DNA of 64,000 bases from Chrysoperla carnea (taxonomy: Eukaryota; Arthropoda; Insecta; Neuroptera; Chrysopidae): assembly GCF_905475395.1 (NCBI RefSeq), contig NC_058338.1, forward strand, positions 92,117,435 through 92,181,434, written 5' to 3'. Below the pieces are notes generated by a model. It had not been told where the DNA came from. It made no database searches and was given only the letters and a program-made list of their open reading frames with translations. Of the stretch, positions 48,130 through 60,659 are shown piece by piece. Each line of letters opens with the position of its first letter. Within the stretch, counting starts at the first letter, position 1. The translations under genes and the position numbers were made by a program.

Positions 48130-48720
48130 AACTAAAGATTATTTGGTATGTAGGCGCACATTTTACGCAGATTTTAAAGTTGATCTAGGTTTTCAAGCTC
48201 AATGAAAAGCTCACTACTCCATAACTGGTAATCGATAGATGAACACTTTAAATTAGAAAGTTGTTATTGATTAAAAAAGTAACATTTTTTGTTCGAGACA
48301 TTTTTCCGCAAACCGTACATTTTATCCAAAAACGAACTGAAAAGTTTTACCCAAAATTGTTATTCCGTGTACTTGTTTCTGCGAAATCTAGGATCTCAAC
48401 AAAAAAAATTTCCAATAAATCCAATAAAAGTGGTTTGTTTTTTTATAAAGAACATTTCTGTTCAAATCGAATGAACAAACGCACAAAAAGCTTACGAAAA
48501 AATATTTTTACTATAAATTACTGTCTAAACTATTCGGCTTACGAAAAAATGATTGCGTATTTATAAAGAACAACCTTCTAATTTAAAACGTTCATATAAT
48601 GTTTGTCAGTTATGAATCAGAGTGAGGTTTTAATTGAACCTGAAAACTTAGATCGAATTCGATGCCGATATAAGATGTGTGCCTTTGAAACGAACATTTT
48701 TCCTCAATCTATATGAATTT
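48130..48720 (+). mobile_element. Foldback family R4, copy 3
   Basis: Arms CTTTAAATTAGAAAGTTGTT and CAACCTTCTAATTTAAAACG are inverted, and CTCCATAACTGGTAATCGAT and CAGTTATGAATCAGAGTGAG lie at the two ends. It shares interior blocks with 34840-35345 (CCAATAAATCCAATAAAAGT). Confidence 0.65.
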
Positions 48721-48831
48721 ATCATTTGAAGCATTTTCCTCGATTAAAAGTATATAAAACTTAACTTTAAAAAGCATCCTGTATATGTATAGGATGCCGG
48801 TGACCTATCAAATTTTTAGTATGCGCTCAGT

Positions 48832-48857
48832 AAATTAACTGAGCGCTTACCTCAGCT
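48832..48857. repeat. Perfect short hairpin
   Basis: GCGCTCAGT - AAATTA - ACTGAGCGC: a 9-bp perfect stem with a 6-nt loop in intergenic DNA. Function unknown. Confidence 0.7.
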
Positions 48858-50817
48858 AATTTAGAATTTAAATGCAGCCATTACTGTACCATTTTAGTTG
48901 ATATAATAGAGATATCACATATTTATCAAAACTCTTTGATATAAAACTATTTTAATAAATATAACAGATAGTGCCTGCATAGCTTTAATGTCTTAACGAA
49001 GCCTAAATGCTCTGTAAACTATGCATGCATAACATTCATTGAGGTTTTATTTTATTGTTTATTGCTTTATTCGCGCAAGAATACAAAGATGATAAATTTT
49101 TTATATAACGAGATCATTTTTGTATATATAAGATACCCTTATTTTAAATAAATTTCAACATCGAATTTGAAAAATATTATTATAAAAACTGTTTGATTAA
49201 AGTAAAATGGCCATTTGAATAAAATGAATGAATTCGACTTTAATCAAAATTCGATAATATTATAAAAAATTTGTGTATCCGAATTGGACGAAACTCAAGT
49301 TAGCTTACTTTTAAGATAAATTTTCTCAAAAAATAAGCAAAAATGGTTTTTATTAAAGTTTTGAAAAAGTAATTTTTGAGATTTAGCTCTTAAAATTTTA
49401 TACAAAGAGCTGATAGGTGTCTCAGAGAGATTTTTATCCACTTTTAAATTAGAATTATCAAAAACTATTTAATAAACTGGAAACCTTCAAATGAACTGGA
49501 TGTTTGTCTTTTTGCAGGAATCTTAGAAATTTTGATAGATAAATTCTTTTCTCCTGATAGCGAAAAATTTCACATCAAATTTCAATTTATTGAAGATTGA
49601 TGTTTTTTATGATAACAAATTTTTATTTTACCTCAAAAATATTTATGAAGGGTTTAAATTTGTAGCACAATTACAAAATAATAATAAATCACTCATTATT
49701 TTATTGACTTTCAACATTCGAACCATAGACATCTGTCAAAAAGTTTACTGTCATATTTCTTTTCTTCTTATAAATGGCGGCGGAATATGACCTGTCTTGA
49801 ATAACATGAACGACACGGATAATTCGATTTTAACGCTAAGATGTCAGCATAGACAGGTGGGCAAACGGAAATATACTAATTAGGTAATTTTATAAACACC
49901 AATACCAAAAAATATACAGAGTATAACAATTATTTTAATGTTTTTATTTTAATTATTTTAATTGTATAACAATTATTTTTTAACAATGGATTTTAACACT
50001 AAAAAGGCTCTATCTAGCGTTAGAAAAAATAACTATAGTTTGCAACCGCCATAGATACTTACTATTTAACATAAATGTTTTTTTGAAATCTTGTTAACCA
50101 TACGCACATAACATACAAAAATAAAGTAGGTATCATAGATAAAATAATAGTAGTAGGTATCCTTTGCCTTTTGATTCAATGAAAAAATCAGCTGAGTTGT
50201 TTAAAGTATATTTTGTTGTCAAAATTATGGTATTTTATATATTTATGGTTTACAAGATTGTAAAGGTAAACAACAATTCTGTTAAATATTATGAATCTAT
50301 GCGAGCTGACACCGATAGTTCAGAGCTAAGTACCACAGACTTTTCTAGTAAACTAGATTTCTCATTGCGAAAAATTATCCATATTTTTATTATTTTATTT
50401 CCATATTCATAGTACAGACTAATAGTTTTACTCTTAAAATAGTATACTTATGCTTGCAATATTTTAGCAGAAGTTATTTTAAAAGAGAATTTTCCTTTAA
50501 ATCAAGAAAAAACCTTAGTACAAATGAGAAACTAAAGGTAAATATTAATTTAATCATATACAAACTTCATGTGTTGTCGATTATTTTAGTACAAAAAAGC
50601 TCAAAATCAACAAATTCAGATTTATTTAAATCGAAAACTACTCATTTTATAACTGTGGCTATCTAAATTGAATGTAAACGTTTATGGTACATACTGAGTA
50701 TAATATGTTCATAGAGAAGAAACATCTTGCAGTTTACCTTTACTTGAATATTTTCTATGGTATACTTTTATTCTGGATAATATAAAATTAAAATAATTAA
50801 AACATTAAAAATTACAA
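48858..50817. other. Intergenic region upstream of USP5
   Basis: AT-rich, holding a small R1 fragment at about 49858-49925 and blocks shared with 40.1-40.4 kb (AATTCGATTTTAACGCTAAG; CTGTTAAATATTATGAATCT). The 82-codon frame at 50164-50412 has no recognised family. The USP5 promoter should lie at the right end. Confidence 0.45.
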
Positions 50818-53800
50818 ATGGAAAACAAGTATGAAGTATTTTCGCAGCATTTATCAAAGCTACGAATCCCCGGAGCACATGATAAAGTTTACAAAGATGA
50901 ATGTGTTTACTCATTTGATACACCGGTAAAAAAAATAATGTACATCTTGTAAGGTTATGTATATATGACTTTGAAATTTATTTTTAGGAAATTGAAACTG
51001 GATTGTATGTAAATTTAACCACTTTCTTAGGTTTCGGTAAAGATTTCGTTGATTTTTATTACAAGAAAACTGGCAATGCAGTATTCTTACACATTAAAAA
51101 GACCAAATACGAGGTATGTTTATAAAAAATTAGGGGATTTAATTTTCTTTTTTGAGTAACTAAAAACCCAATTACTAACTTTTTCGGTATCAAAATTTTG
51201 AATAAATAGAGCTTAGGTATACGTTTTATTAACATAGATCGAATCGCCACAGCAAGGAGATGGCCCAGAAAAAAAGATTACTCGACTTGCTATTGGAGTT
51301 GAAGGTGGTTTTAATCCAGAAAGTGGTGCTGTAAAATATGAAGTAATCGAAAACTATTCTGTAGTTGTTTTACCAGATTTTGTTACTTTTAATTGGCCAG
51401 ATTCGAATTTACCAAAGGCTGTAAGTACCAAGTAAATTTTTAAAATGTTCCTTGTTTTTCTAAACAAAAAATTGATTTAGGTAAGCGAATCAGTTCGTGG
51501 AGTTTTAGAATCACAGTCTGCTACGAAAGTAGCAGAATTAGAAGCATTAGCCGGTTCATGGGACGGAGAAGCAAGACTTGTTTCAAAGTAAGTTTTTAAA
51601 AATAATTTTTCAAAAATAATTTTTCAAAATTAACAATTTGTGAAAATTCTCAAATTTTGTATAATATTCTCGTTGACTAGTACTTTTCAAACAGGCAACA
51701 TGCATTACACCCACGTAAACTTTCTGGGCTAGCCAAAAGGTTCTTGGTTAATGCTATAAAGCAATTATTTTAAACTGTATCAAAGGGAAGTTTTACCACA
51801 GAGTTTCTCAGCGAAGCGGGCAGACATCAGCTAGTAATTAAGACTATTACAATTTAAAAAAATTTTATGAAATTTCTTAATACAGTGCAACCTTAATATA
51901 ACGAACCTCAATATAACGAATTCCTCGATTTAACAAATTTTTCGCAATCCCCTTGAATTGTCCATAAGAGTCAATATAAAATATACCTCTACATTTCGAA
52001 TATTTTTTGCGAACAGTCTCTTTATAACGAATTTTCAACTATAATAAAAAATTTAAATACCTCTAAATAACGAAATTCGTCAATTCAAAACCTTTATATA
52101 ACGTATAAAGTCCCACCAATATATGACAGTCAGTATGCTCCATAGTATGTAATTCATGTCGCGAGAGGTTCCGACACTTTTTTCCTCTTTATAACGAATT
52201 TTAGACCAACTTAACCTCAATATTACAAACCTCAGTTTAATGAATTACTTGATATAACGAATATTTACTGGTTCCCTTCAGATTTGTTATATCGAGGTTG
52301 CACTGTAATTCGCTGCATTCCCATTCTCAGAGGCCCTTACATCGAATCTTGCGGCATAAGACTATAGACCGTAGTCTATAACCATATAAAGCCCCAAGTG
52401 AAGCTGACTCACTCAGTGAATAATGTATTCAAATTTTAAGGGACTTCTAAACACCACACGTTTTTTTGCACTCGACGTGGAATTGCTTAAAATCTAATTA
52501 TTAAATTCCGAGAATTTCAACTAATTTATTAAAATCCCCAGGAAAATCGGTAAAACATCCCTTAAAATTGCATTTTTCTGTTCTATGCATGTTAGAAAAA
52601 TGAGATTTTCTCCCAATCAACCAGAAATAAAGTCAAATTAAAAGAACCTTTCGAAAAATTTCATTACTTACATCTCGAAAAAAGAAAAAAATATACTCCT
52701 TAAACTGCCCTTTTCACTTCTATCCACGTTAGAAAGATCGAGGTTTTATTTTTATTTGACGTGGAACAGGTTCATAATAACAGGAATATATACAAGCAAA
52801 ATTTAGAAAACCTCCAATAAATTTTTCGGGTTCGGAACCATAAACACGCACTTGAAACTTTATTTAAAAACACTCTCTATTAAATTACCTTTTCCCTTAA
52901 GAGCCCTCACCAAACTGAACCGATTTTGAAGATCATCGCCTATTTTACAAGTGTTCCGAGTACGGAACAATAAACTCACACTTACAACATAGCTAAGAAT
53001 ATTGTTAAATTACCTTTCAAACGAAACAAAAAATAATTAAAATCGGTTCATCCGTTTAGGCGCTACGATGCCACAGATAGATAACACCTCTTTTTTGGTT
53101 TGGAAGTTAAACAGTTGTAAATTTTTCCTTCGTAACTCTTCACAAATGTGAAAAACAACCTCAAAACTACACATTTTCTTCTTACAAGCTAGAAAGATGC
53201 GTTTTTTTTTTTGTTGCATTTGACGCTAACAAAGCGATGTTTTTTTCTGTCACGCGGAGCCAAGGCCGCATCGGGGTAGGGACAAACTTTCAAGTACCTC
53301 TCTTGTGTGAAAAGCGAGTGTATTTTCATTAATTTCAACTTTGATTTTTCAAAACTTTCTGAGAATAAGAGCATTGAAAAGGGCTAGACAATTTGAATGT
53401 TCCATTTGTTACGGAATTATGATTTTAAGTGTAATATAAACCTTATTATTTTTAGACATGCCGATTCTCTAGTACAATTGGATAATGGTATAAAAATACC
53501 ACCAAGTGGCTGGAAATGTGAAAAATGTGATCTTACCGAAAATTTATGGTTAAATTTAACAGATGGCTCAATACTTTGTGGTCGAAAATTTTATGATGGT
53601 ACTGGAGGAAATGATCATGCTGTTGAACATTATAAACAAAGTGGATATCCGTTAGCTGTAAAACTTGGTACAATCACTAAAGAGGGTAAAGCAGATGTTT
53701 TCAGTTATGATGAAGATGATATGGTTGAAGATCCAAATCTTAGTAAACATCTTGCCCATTTTGGTATAAATATTACACAAATGGAAAAGGTTAGAATGGA

Positions 53801-56800
53801 GAAGTTTTAAATTTCGAATACCAATTATGTATTTAGTAAAATTAAACTAAATATCTATAAGGAAAGAATTAATGTATTTTTGAAATTTTCCACAGTTATT
53901 TAATAGGTTTACTACACTATTTAAAAAAATGTCGATCTCTTAGGGGTGTACCTAACCCCATTTTTGGGGGGTTTTAATCAGTTTTTTTTTCAAATTACAC
54001 AAAAACTATGCATCAAATAAATAAAAAAGTTTATTAAAAGTTCTAGCGGGAGTATTTTTGTACGTTTTCGTTTTTTTTCGACTTTCTCGCTTCAAAATTG
54101 ACCGAGATATGTCAATTTTAAAATGGCAATTTTTTTTCTCATTCAATAAAATGAAAAAGTATCCATCTTTTAAACCGTTGGAGATAGAACAAAAGTTTAA
54201 ATGTAAAAGTTATTCCTTATAAAAAAAATTAACAACTATTTATTTTTTTTGAATCATTTTTTTCTCAACATATCTTATTACCAGTGAGGTCGCCTTCAAA
54301 ATACTTTCAAAAATATTCGAATATTTCAAAATTTAGTATTAAGAATTTTCTCGAATTTTTGTTTTTTTAGAATATTTTACAAAACCACTAGTTGAAGTTA
54401 ACGTTTGCTCTAGCTCTAACGTTTTACAAGATGAATACTTTTTCATTTGATTGAATGAGTAAAAAAATTCCATTTTAAAATTGGTTTATCTCGACTTTGA
54501 AGTTAAAAAGTCGAGAAAAAAACGAAAATGTGGACAAATACTTCAAGTAGAACTTTTAATTGGTTAGAATTTTTAACTGATTAAAACCCCCAACTATCCC
54601 CACAAAAAAGGGGGTTAGATACCCCTGAGAGGTAAACTTTTTTTACGACATTTTTACACCCCAATAAACAACTGTGGAAAATTTCAAAGTTGCGTTAACA
54701 TTAATTTTTTCCTTTTAGATATTTAGTTCAATTGTACTATATTATATAACTAACTTTTTTGATATTTTTTCCTATAGACTGAAAAATCTATGCTCGAATT
54801 AGAATTAGATTTGAATCAAAAAGTAGGTGAATGGGCCGCATTACAAGAGAGTGGTGGTGTACTTAAACCATTATATGGTCCTGGTTATACAGGAATGGCT
54901 AATTTAGGAAATTCATGTTATGTAAATAGTGTAATGCAAGTTATATTTATTATTCCTGATTTTGTTAAACGTTTTGTGGATAAAGTACCAGAAATATTTT
55001 ATAGTAATTACACAGATCCAGCAAATGATTTTAATGTTCAAGTGTAAGTTTTTGTCGTATTTTAAACGCATTTCTTCGGGGGGATCAAAATCTTTGTGAC
55101 GTCACATGTTAAGATTTAAAATATAAACGCAAAATATATAAGTATAAACAAAAAAAACCAAACTATATAAACCAAATTTTTATTACACTCCCTTTCTAAA
55201 TTCTCTCGTACTATAAATGTTTTTACTCGAAAATTTGAATCTTTTATTAACGTAATCATTCGTTTATCGCTAACTTAATTAATATTTTGTTCTGTCTTTT
55301 TTTTATTAAGAATTTAAAAAAGAACAAAAAATTTTTATTTGCAGTTTTATTATAAATATTTCTATTAATTAAATTATACAATGTGTGATGTCACACCAAG
55401 GAAGTTGTGCTTCAAAAATGTGACCACCTTTGACAAAGGGGGAAGGGGAAGTGGTGTGAAAAAATCGTAAAATTGTTGTTATGTAATTTATGAATATATT
55501 TATTGGTCGTAATGGTCGTAATACAGGGTGCCTTAAAGAAACGTACGCCCTTGTTGCATCAGGTAGAAATTAAATTTCTTAGACGAAAATACCTTTTCCA
55601 TTTTTTTATTCGATGTATGAATAGTTAGCTATTAATTAAAATAGGCTGCCAATCAGAAGCGCGCTATAGCGGCAAGACAGTAGGGAGGAGAGAAAAAAGT
55701 CAGAAACGGCGACGATAAGGTACGAGAGTTTCAACGTTACGCCGGCGTATACGTATGCATACGCGTTCAAGTGTGTGAATGTGTAGAAAAGGGCGGGCGT
55801 AAGTGCATGGGATCAAAAAAATGGAAAATAACTATTCTTCTTCGAATTTTATTTTCTACTGATGCAACATTGTTTAATTATATTAGCTTTCGATATTTCG
55901 AAAACCAAGGCAGATATCGAAAAATTGTATTCTTATTTTTCGCCTACATTGATGAAGTTTTAACAAAATTCATCATCAAAGTTGAAAGAAAGGTACAAAT
56001 AATTTCAACCCTAAATCTAGAATTGTCTTCGTGCTCGTCCTAAGTATAAAAATATAATACGTATTACTAATTGATTTTTCTAATATATATTTAGTGCGAA
56101 ATTGGGTTCAGGATTATTATCTGGAAAATATTCAATACCTCCTCCAGCCGGATCTCCGGTAGATGCTGATTCACCTGGAATTTCCCCACATATGTTTAAA
56201 ACTTTGGTTGGGAAAGGACATGTCGATTTTAGCTCAAAAAAACAGCAAGATGCTCAAGAATATTTTCTGCATTTCTTAGATTTAGTAAATGTAAGTGCTT
56301 CAACAAAAAACATACAAGTGAACAAAATTTGGTTAATAAATTTAAATTTTTTGTAGAGACACAGTCGTCACCAGAGTTTAAATCCAGCTGATGCATTTAA
56401 ATTTTGTTTGGAAGAACGATACCAATGTGGAGTAAGCAAAGGTGTCAAATATTTACAACGTAGTGATTGGTTATTACATTTACCAATTCCTTTGCAAGCT
56501 GCCACAAATAAGGAAGCCGTAGCAGCGTATGAAGCAAAAAAAGCTGAATTGGAAGCATCTGGCAAACGAATGTATGTACTCAGCAGAATGTATTAATCAG
56601 AGAGCTGGTGACACAAATTTGGGAAGGTGTTTTATGCAACTTAAAATAACAAACAAATTAAATTTTATTAATTTGCGGCTATTTCACTACTGCACAGCCT
56701 GCGACATTTGTGAAAAAAACAGTCCAAAATATATTTTAGGCAACTTGAAATTTGTTAAGTTGCCTAAAACATATTTTTTTGATTGTTTTTTTTTTTCGCA

Positions 56801-58376
56801 AATATCATAGGCTGAACAATAGAGAAATAATCGCAAACTCCCCACCCGACTCAGAATTCTGGATTCACCAATTAATAAAATTTTATTTTTTTTGTTATTT
56901 TAACTTGCCTACAATACCTTCCCAATTTGTGTCAAGAGCTCTTGACCAATATGTCTCTAAATTTACAAAAACCAATCTTTTTTTTTTGTAGAGATCCAGA
57001 ACAAATCGTTCGTCCAAGAATCAAATTATTTTCGTGTCTTGAAGCATTTACACAATCAGAAATTGTTGAACAATTTTACAGTACGGCTGTTAATGAGAAA
57101 ACTACAGCTCGAAAAACCACAAGATTGGCTAGTTTTCCAGATTATTTAATGATTCATGCAAAGAAATTTATGTTACGCGAAGATTGGGTTCCAATCAAAT
57201 TGGACGTAGCCTTAGAAGTTCCAGATATTTTAGATGCTAGTAGTTTACGAGGTACCGGTTTGCAACCAGATGAATTTCTCTTACCACAAACAAATAATCC
57301 TCCCCCAGAGCCAACATACGATGAAAATATATTATCACAATTGGTAATTGTTCATAGTAGTTATTTATCGGGTTTTTTTCTAAAACTTTCGAAATTATTC
57401 TTGTAGGTTGAAATGGGTTTCCCAGCCGAATCATGTAAACGAGCCTTATTTTTCACTCATAATAATGGCTTAGAAGCGGCTACCAATTGGATTATGGAAC
57501 ATATTGCCGATGCTGATTTTTCAGATCCATTTGTTCCACCAGGAACTGATAATGCTTCGGGAAGTGGAAATTTTGTACCTGATGAAAATGGTGTTGAACT
57601 TTTATGTGGAATGGGTTTCACTCGTCCACAAGCAACAAAAGCTTTAAAAGCTACGGATAATAATATTGAACGTGCTGCCGACTGGATATTTAGTCATCAA
57701 GATGAATTAGATTCGATTGATGATTCGAATACACCCCCTGAAGCACAATATCGTGATGGAAATGAGAGTAGGTTCTAAATTTTTAAGGTTCTCGTAGACG
57801 TTGAAATTTTTAAGTATTATATCACGAAGTATAGATATCAGGAGTCTGAACGTAATTTTTAACGAATGGTTTCAATTTAAGGGATAGATAATAATTAATA
57901 GCATCGGTACGTCCTAAATTTTTGCGCAGCCAGTGGCAGATTTAACGCAAAAACTACCGAATGAATTTGAATGAAACTATACAACAAATGCAGGGTTTTT
58001 ATGGGACATACTGGAACCATGTCTTTTAAAGGGCTTTAAAAGTTCGTGAAATCGATTTTTAGTGCACTTTTGTCAATCTCTCCTTGTATCTATACTTCGT
58101 GAGTTATACGATCAAAATTTTGGATAAAAATTAACTTCTATGAAAGCACATCTTTCTAACTATTTTCGAAATCTAATCAAATAAATTTTGTTTACAGAAT
58201 ATCGTTTAGTGGCGTTTATATCACATATGGGCACATCGACAATGGTGGGGCATTATGTATGCCATATTTTACGTGATAATCAATGGGTTATTTACAACGA
58301 TAATAAAGTGGCTGTATCTGAAAATCCACCCAAGGAATTGGGTTATTTATATTTATATGAACGAATTGCTAAATAA
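50818..58376 (+). CDS. USP5: Ubiquitin carboxyl-terminal hydrolase 5 (isopeptidase T)
   Basis: A cysteine deubiquitinase that disassembles unanchored polyubiquitin chains from the free C-terminal end, recycling ubiquitin in cytosol and nucleus. Eleven exons: 50818-50925, 50988-51113, 51238-51420, 51481-51587, 53456-53789, 54778-55043, 56095-56290, 56357-56571, 56992-57343, 57407-57767, 58198-58376. Phases all agree, giving 808 residues, against about 830-860 in known homologs. N-terminal cryptic UBP-like domain (1-150). ZnF-UBP at about 175-285 with C196, C199, C216 and H229. Catalytic Cys box [13 protein letters not shown] with C333, then [16 protein letters not shown]1 (about 630-668, [16 protein letters not shown]) and UBA2 (about 694-733, [16 protein letters not shown]) are inserted before the catalytic His box [11 protein letters not shown] (H768). 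AATAAA lies at 58404-58409. Introns 4, 5, 6 and 8 are loaded with repeats, but the protein is intact. Confidence 0.97.
51690..51834 (+). mobile_element. Helitron-like 3' end in USP5 intron 4
   Basis: Ends CAGCGAAGCGGGCAGACATC then AGCTAG|T, like the Helitron tails at 34776 and 3846 (GCGAAGCGGG...CTAG). The 5' end was not located, so the left limit is approximate. Confidence 0.45.
51883..52305. mobile_element. pogo/Tigger-type MITE in USP5 intron 4
   Basis: Flanked by TA on both sides (51881-51882 and 52306-52307). Ends CAGTGCAACCTTAATATAAC and GTTATATCGAGGTTGCACTG are inverted repeats of the pogo type (CAGTGNAACCT...ATATAACGA). Many internal copies of (T)ATAACGAA(T/A)T occur. The 423 bp carry no transposase. 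Confidence 0.88.
52790..53095 (-). repeat. R6 repeat fragment in USP5 intron 4
   Basis: Reverse-oriented: TTTCGGGTTCGGAACCATAA, AATCGGTTCATCCGTTTAGG and CGCTACGATGCCACAGATAG mirror the R6 order at 18.0 and 25.1 kb. An internal partial duplication (ACCGATTTTGAAGATCATCG) is visible. Confidence 0.65.
53935..54655. mobile_element. Foldback element in USP5 intron 5, with an R1-like core
   Basis: Outer ends GATCTCTTAGGGGTGTACCT and GGTTAGATACCCCTGAGAGG are inverted. Arms extend through ACTTTCTCGCTTCAAAATTG / AACTTTGAAGTTAAAAAGTC to about 250 bp each. The centre (54170-54310) contains R1 landmarks (AACCGTTGGAGATAGAACAA, AGTTTAAATGTAAAA). It occupies most of the intron between exons ending 53789 and starting 54778. 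Confidence 0.75.
55065..55450. repeat. GTGACGTCACA-type repeat in USP5 intron 6
   Basis: The left part (GGGGGGATCAAAATCTTTGTGACGTCACATGTTA) resembles 61955-62000 in the SMARCAD1 intron. The right part (GTGTGATGTCACACCAAGGA, then AGGGGGAAGGGGAAG) is the inverted counterpart, so this may be a TIR element with both ends. Confidence 0.5.
55855..56045. repeat. Arm fragment of the 25.5-28.3 kb TIR family
   Basis: GAAAACCAAGGCAGATATCG, TTTTTCGCCTACATTGATGA and ATTGTCTTCGTGCTCGTCCT match the right arm at 28.08-28.25 kb in order. It lies in USP5 intron 6, about 50 bp before the exon 7 acceptor. Confidence 0.7.
56600..56945. mobile_element. TIR element in USP5 intron 8
   Basis: The left end AGAGCTGGTGACACAAATTT and right end AATTTGTGTCAAGAGCTCTT are imperfect inverted repeats, extending through GGGAAGGTGTTTTATGCAAC / CTACAATACCTTCCC. 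The inner hairpin AGGCAACTTGAAATTTGTTAAGTTGCCT marks the middle. It fills most of the intron. Confidence 0.75.
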
Positions 58377-58496
58377 TAATTTACGTTGCTACTAACATTT
58401 TTTAATAAAATATTCTTTTTTTCTAATAAAATTAATATTAAATATAATTTTTTTTTTTTTTTATCCCTATTAGAAGGGGGGACTACGATGCTAAAT

Positions 58497-58960
58497 AGAC
58501 CTAATTAAACCATTTCCGGTTGTCTTACGTCTGTCTGTGGACACGATAGCTCAAAAAAGAAAAGAGATATCAAGGTGAAATTCTTATAGCGTTCTCAGAT
58601 TGTAAAATTTGAGGCTTAGTTAGTTCGTTCGGTTTACAATTAGGTCTTGTAAACCGTTAGAGATAGAACAAAAGTTTAAATGTAAAAAATGTTCCTTATA
58701 CAAAAATAAATAACTTTTGTTTGAAACATTTTTTGATAAACATCACTGTTTACCCGTGAGGGCGCAAATTAGGACAAAAAATTCTAGAAAATACTTTCGA
58801 AAACAAAATAAATGGAGGCCGAAAGGCTTCGGCCGTATTGGTTTTAAAACTCTTCTAATTTATAAAAAAAAAAAAAAATGTAAGCACTGATATCCAACAC
58901 TTTCTATACAGGATATTTCAACAATTTACTCACTTAATTGTTTGTTTTCACTTGTTTATA
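58497..58960 (+). repeat. R1 repeat copy, 5'-truncated
   Basis: Enters R1 at AATTAAACCATTTCCGGTTG and runs to CAATTTACTCACTTAATTGT and TTGTTTTCACTTG. It has lost the GGGTCCGTAGGACC part (a deletion just before CTTGTAAACCGTTAGAGATA). It lies about 120 bp downstream of the USP5 stop. Confidence 0.7.
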
Positions 58961-59411
58961 GAGTTCCTTAACCCCTTATGGGATGTTTGAGAACAAGGAG
59001 ATCCCCTAAGAAATTTTATCTTCATAAAAAAAACTAACATTTTTTTATTTAAAACTTATTTCGAAAAATCGTTAGCGTTTTCGGAGGAAATACGACTTAA
59101 AAATATATCAATAGAGAACATTTGCCTGTGTCCACGACTTTGACCTGGAATTCTAGGTCATTTGACCCTGATCTTCAAATGGTCTTGTCTTAAGAGTTAT
59201 TAACACACGCGAATAACCTTATTTTCTAAAGCTAGCGTTTTTTCTTCTGATTAAATGAAATAATGGCATATTTTTAAGCCGCATTGCCGATAAATAACCT
59301 CTTTCGAAAAAATGTTACTTTTTTATGAGGGTCAACTTTTTAATTTAAAGTGTTATTCTTATTCTATCTTAGAAATTGTATCGAGCGTTAAATTGTGGAA
59401 GTCCATTATAC

Positions 59412-60077
59412 TTTTTATTTATTATATATAGCAATAAAAACCACTAATATTTTATATATTTATTATTATATATTTTATATTTAATAAATAATTTATAAAA
59501 AAACAAACAATTGACTGAGTTAATTGTTGAAATACCATGCACAGACAGTGTTGATTACTCTATCACATTACACATATATCATACATGTCACACATACATA
59601 ACTGATAACCTACTATAAAATTTACGCCTAATTTGCCCCCTCACGTGTAAACAGTGATGTTTACGAAAAATGTTTCAAATAAAAGTTGTTTATTGTTTTT
59701 TTTTTTTTATAAGGAACATTTTTTATATTTAAACTTTTGTTCTATCTCTAACGGTTTACAAGATGGGTCCTATGGATGGACCCAATTGACCTATGTTACT
59801 CATTTACGAACTCGACCTCACTTTTTACGTCCTGAGTACGCTGTAAAAATTTCAGCTTGATATCTTTTTTCGTTTTTGAGTTATCGTAGTGACAGACAAC
59901 CGAAAGTGGACTAATTAGGTGATTCTATAAACACCCATACCAAAATTTTGTTCATAGCATCAATATTTTTAAGCGTTACAAACTTGGGACTAAACTTAGT
60001 ATACCTTGCATATAACATATATGCATGGTATAAAAAAAAAATATTAGTGGTTATTATTGCTATATAATAAATAAAAA
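59412..60077. mobile_element. Inverted-repeat element split by an R1 copy
   Basis: Arms TTTTTATTTATTATATATAG...CAATAAAAACCACTAATATT (59412-59453) and AATATTAGTGGTTATTATTG...CTATATAATAAATAAAAA (60040-60077) are inverted. The sequence between them is almost entirely the R1 copy at 59499-60035, so R1 appears to have landed in the loop of a hairpin. Confidence 0.65.
59499..60035 (-). repeat. R1 interspersed repeat copy
   Basis: Reverse-oriented, from AAAACAAACAATTGACTGAG to TATATGCATGGTATAAAAA. The GGAC microsatellite is almost lost, and the palindrome is altered to GGGTCCTATGGATGGACCC. Confidence 0.75.
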
Positions 60078-60659
60078 GTGTTATTCTATATCTTACCGTT
60101 TAGGATCTAAGTTGGGTATTAAAAAAAAACGCTGAACTAGGTCCAATCTGATATCAGAACATGATTCCCCATCAAATTCAGTAACTTTTTTTACAGTTAT
60201 TTTTTTATTGGTTAAATACAAAACGAGCTATTAGCCATTGTAGATTAAAATGACCCACCCTGTATATGAATTTAAAAAAAATGAAAAAAATCATTTGAGA
60301 CGGGTTTCGCGTAATAAACATGAACTGAAACTCGAACGCAAAATTAATTATATTTATTATATTAAACAAAATAATTTAAAACAAAATACAAATATTCTTC
60401 ACATGCTGAGTAGTGTAAGAGGAAGGTGCGTGCATTATTAAGATCTATAATTTATGTGATTATAGATCTCATAAGTAAATTTCATGATGTTGTTTTCGTT
60501 GGAGATAATAAACTGGCAGCTCTAGCCGAATCAAATCCTAAAGCTAATGTTAGCAAACGTACAACACTCTTCATTTCTTGTGGTTCATTTTCTAGAAAGA
60601 AAATTAATTTACATTAAAAGCATTACTTCCTTATGATTTAGCTGAGTAATAAATTCGTA

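Noticed and set aside
57237-57434. Minus-strand open frame inside USP5
   Set aside because: It is antisense to conserved USP5 exons 9 and 10 and is simply a shadow of the coding sequence.
60426-60617. 63-codon plus-strand frame ending ...SFSRKKINLH
   Set aside because: No family resemblance, and the start context is repeat-derived. It was also checked on the minus strand as the missing last SMARCAD1 exon without success.
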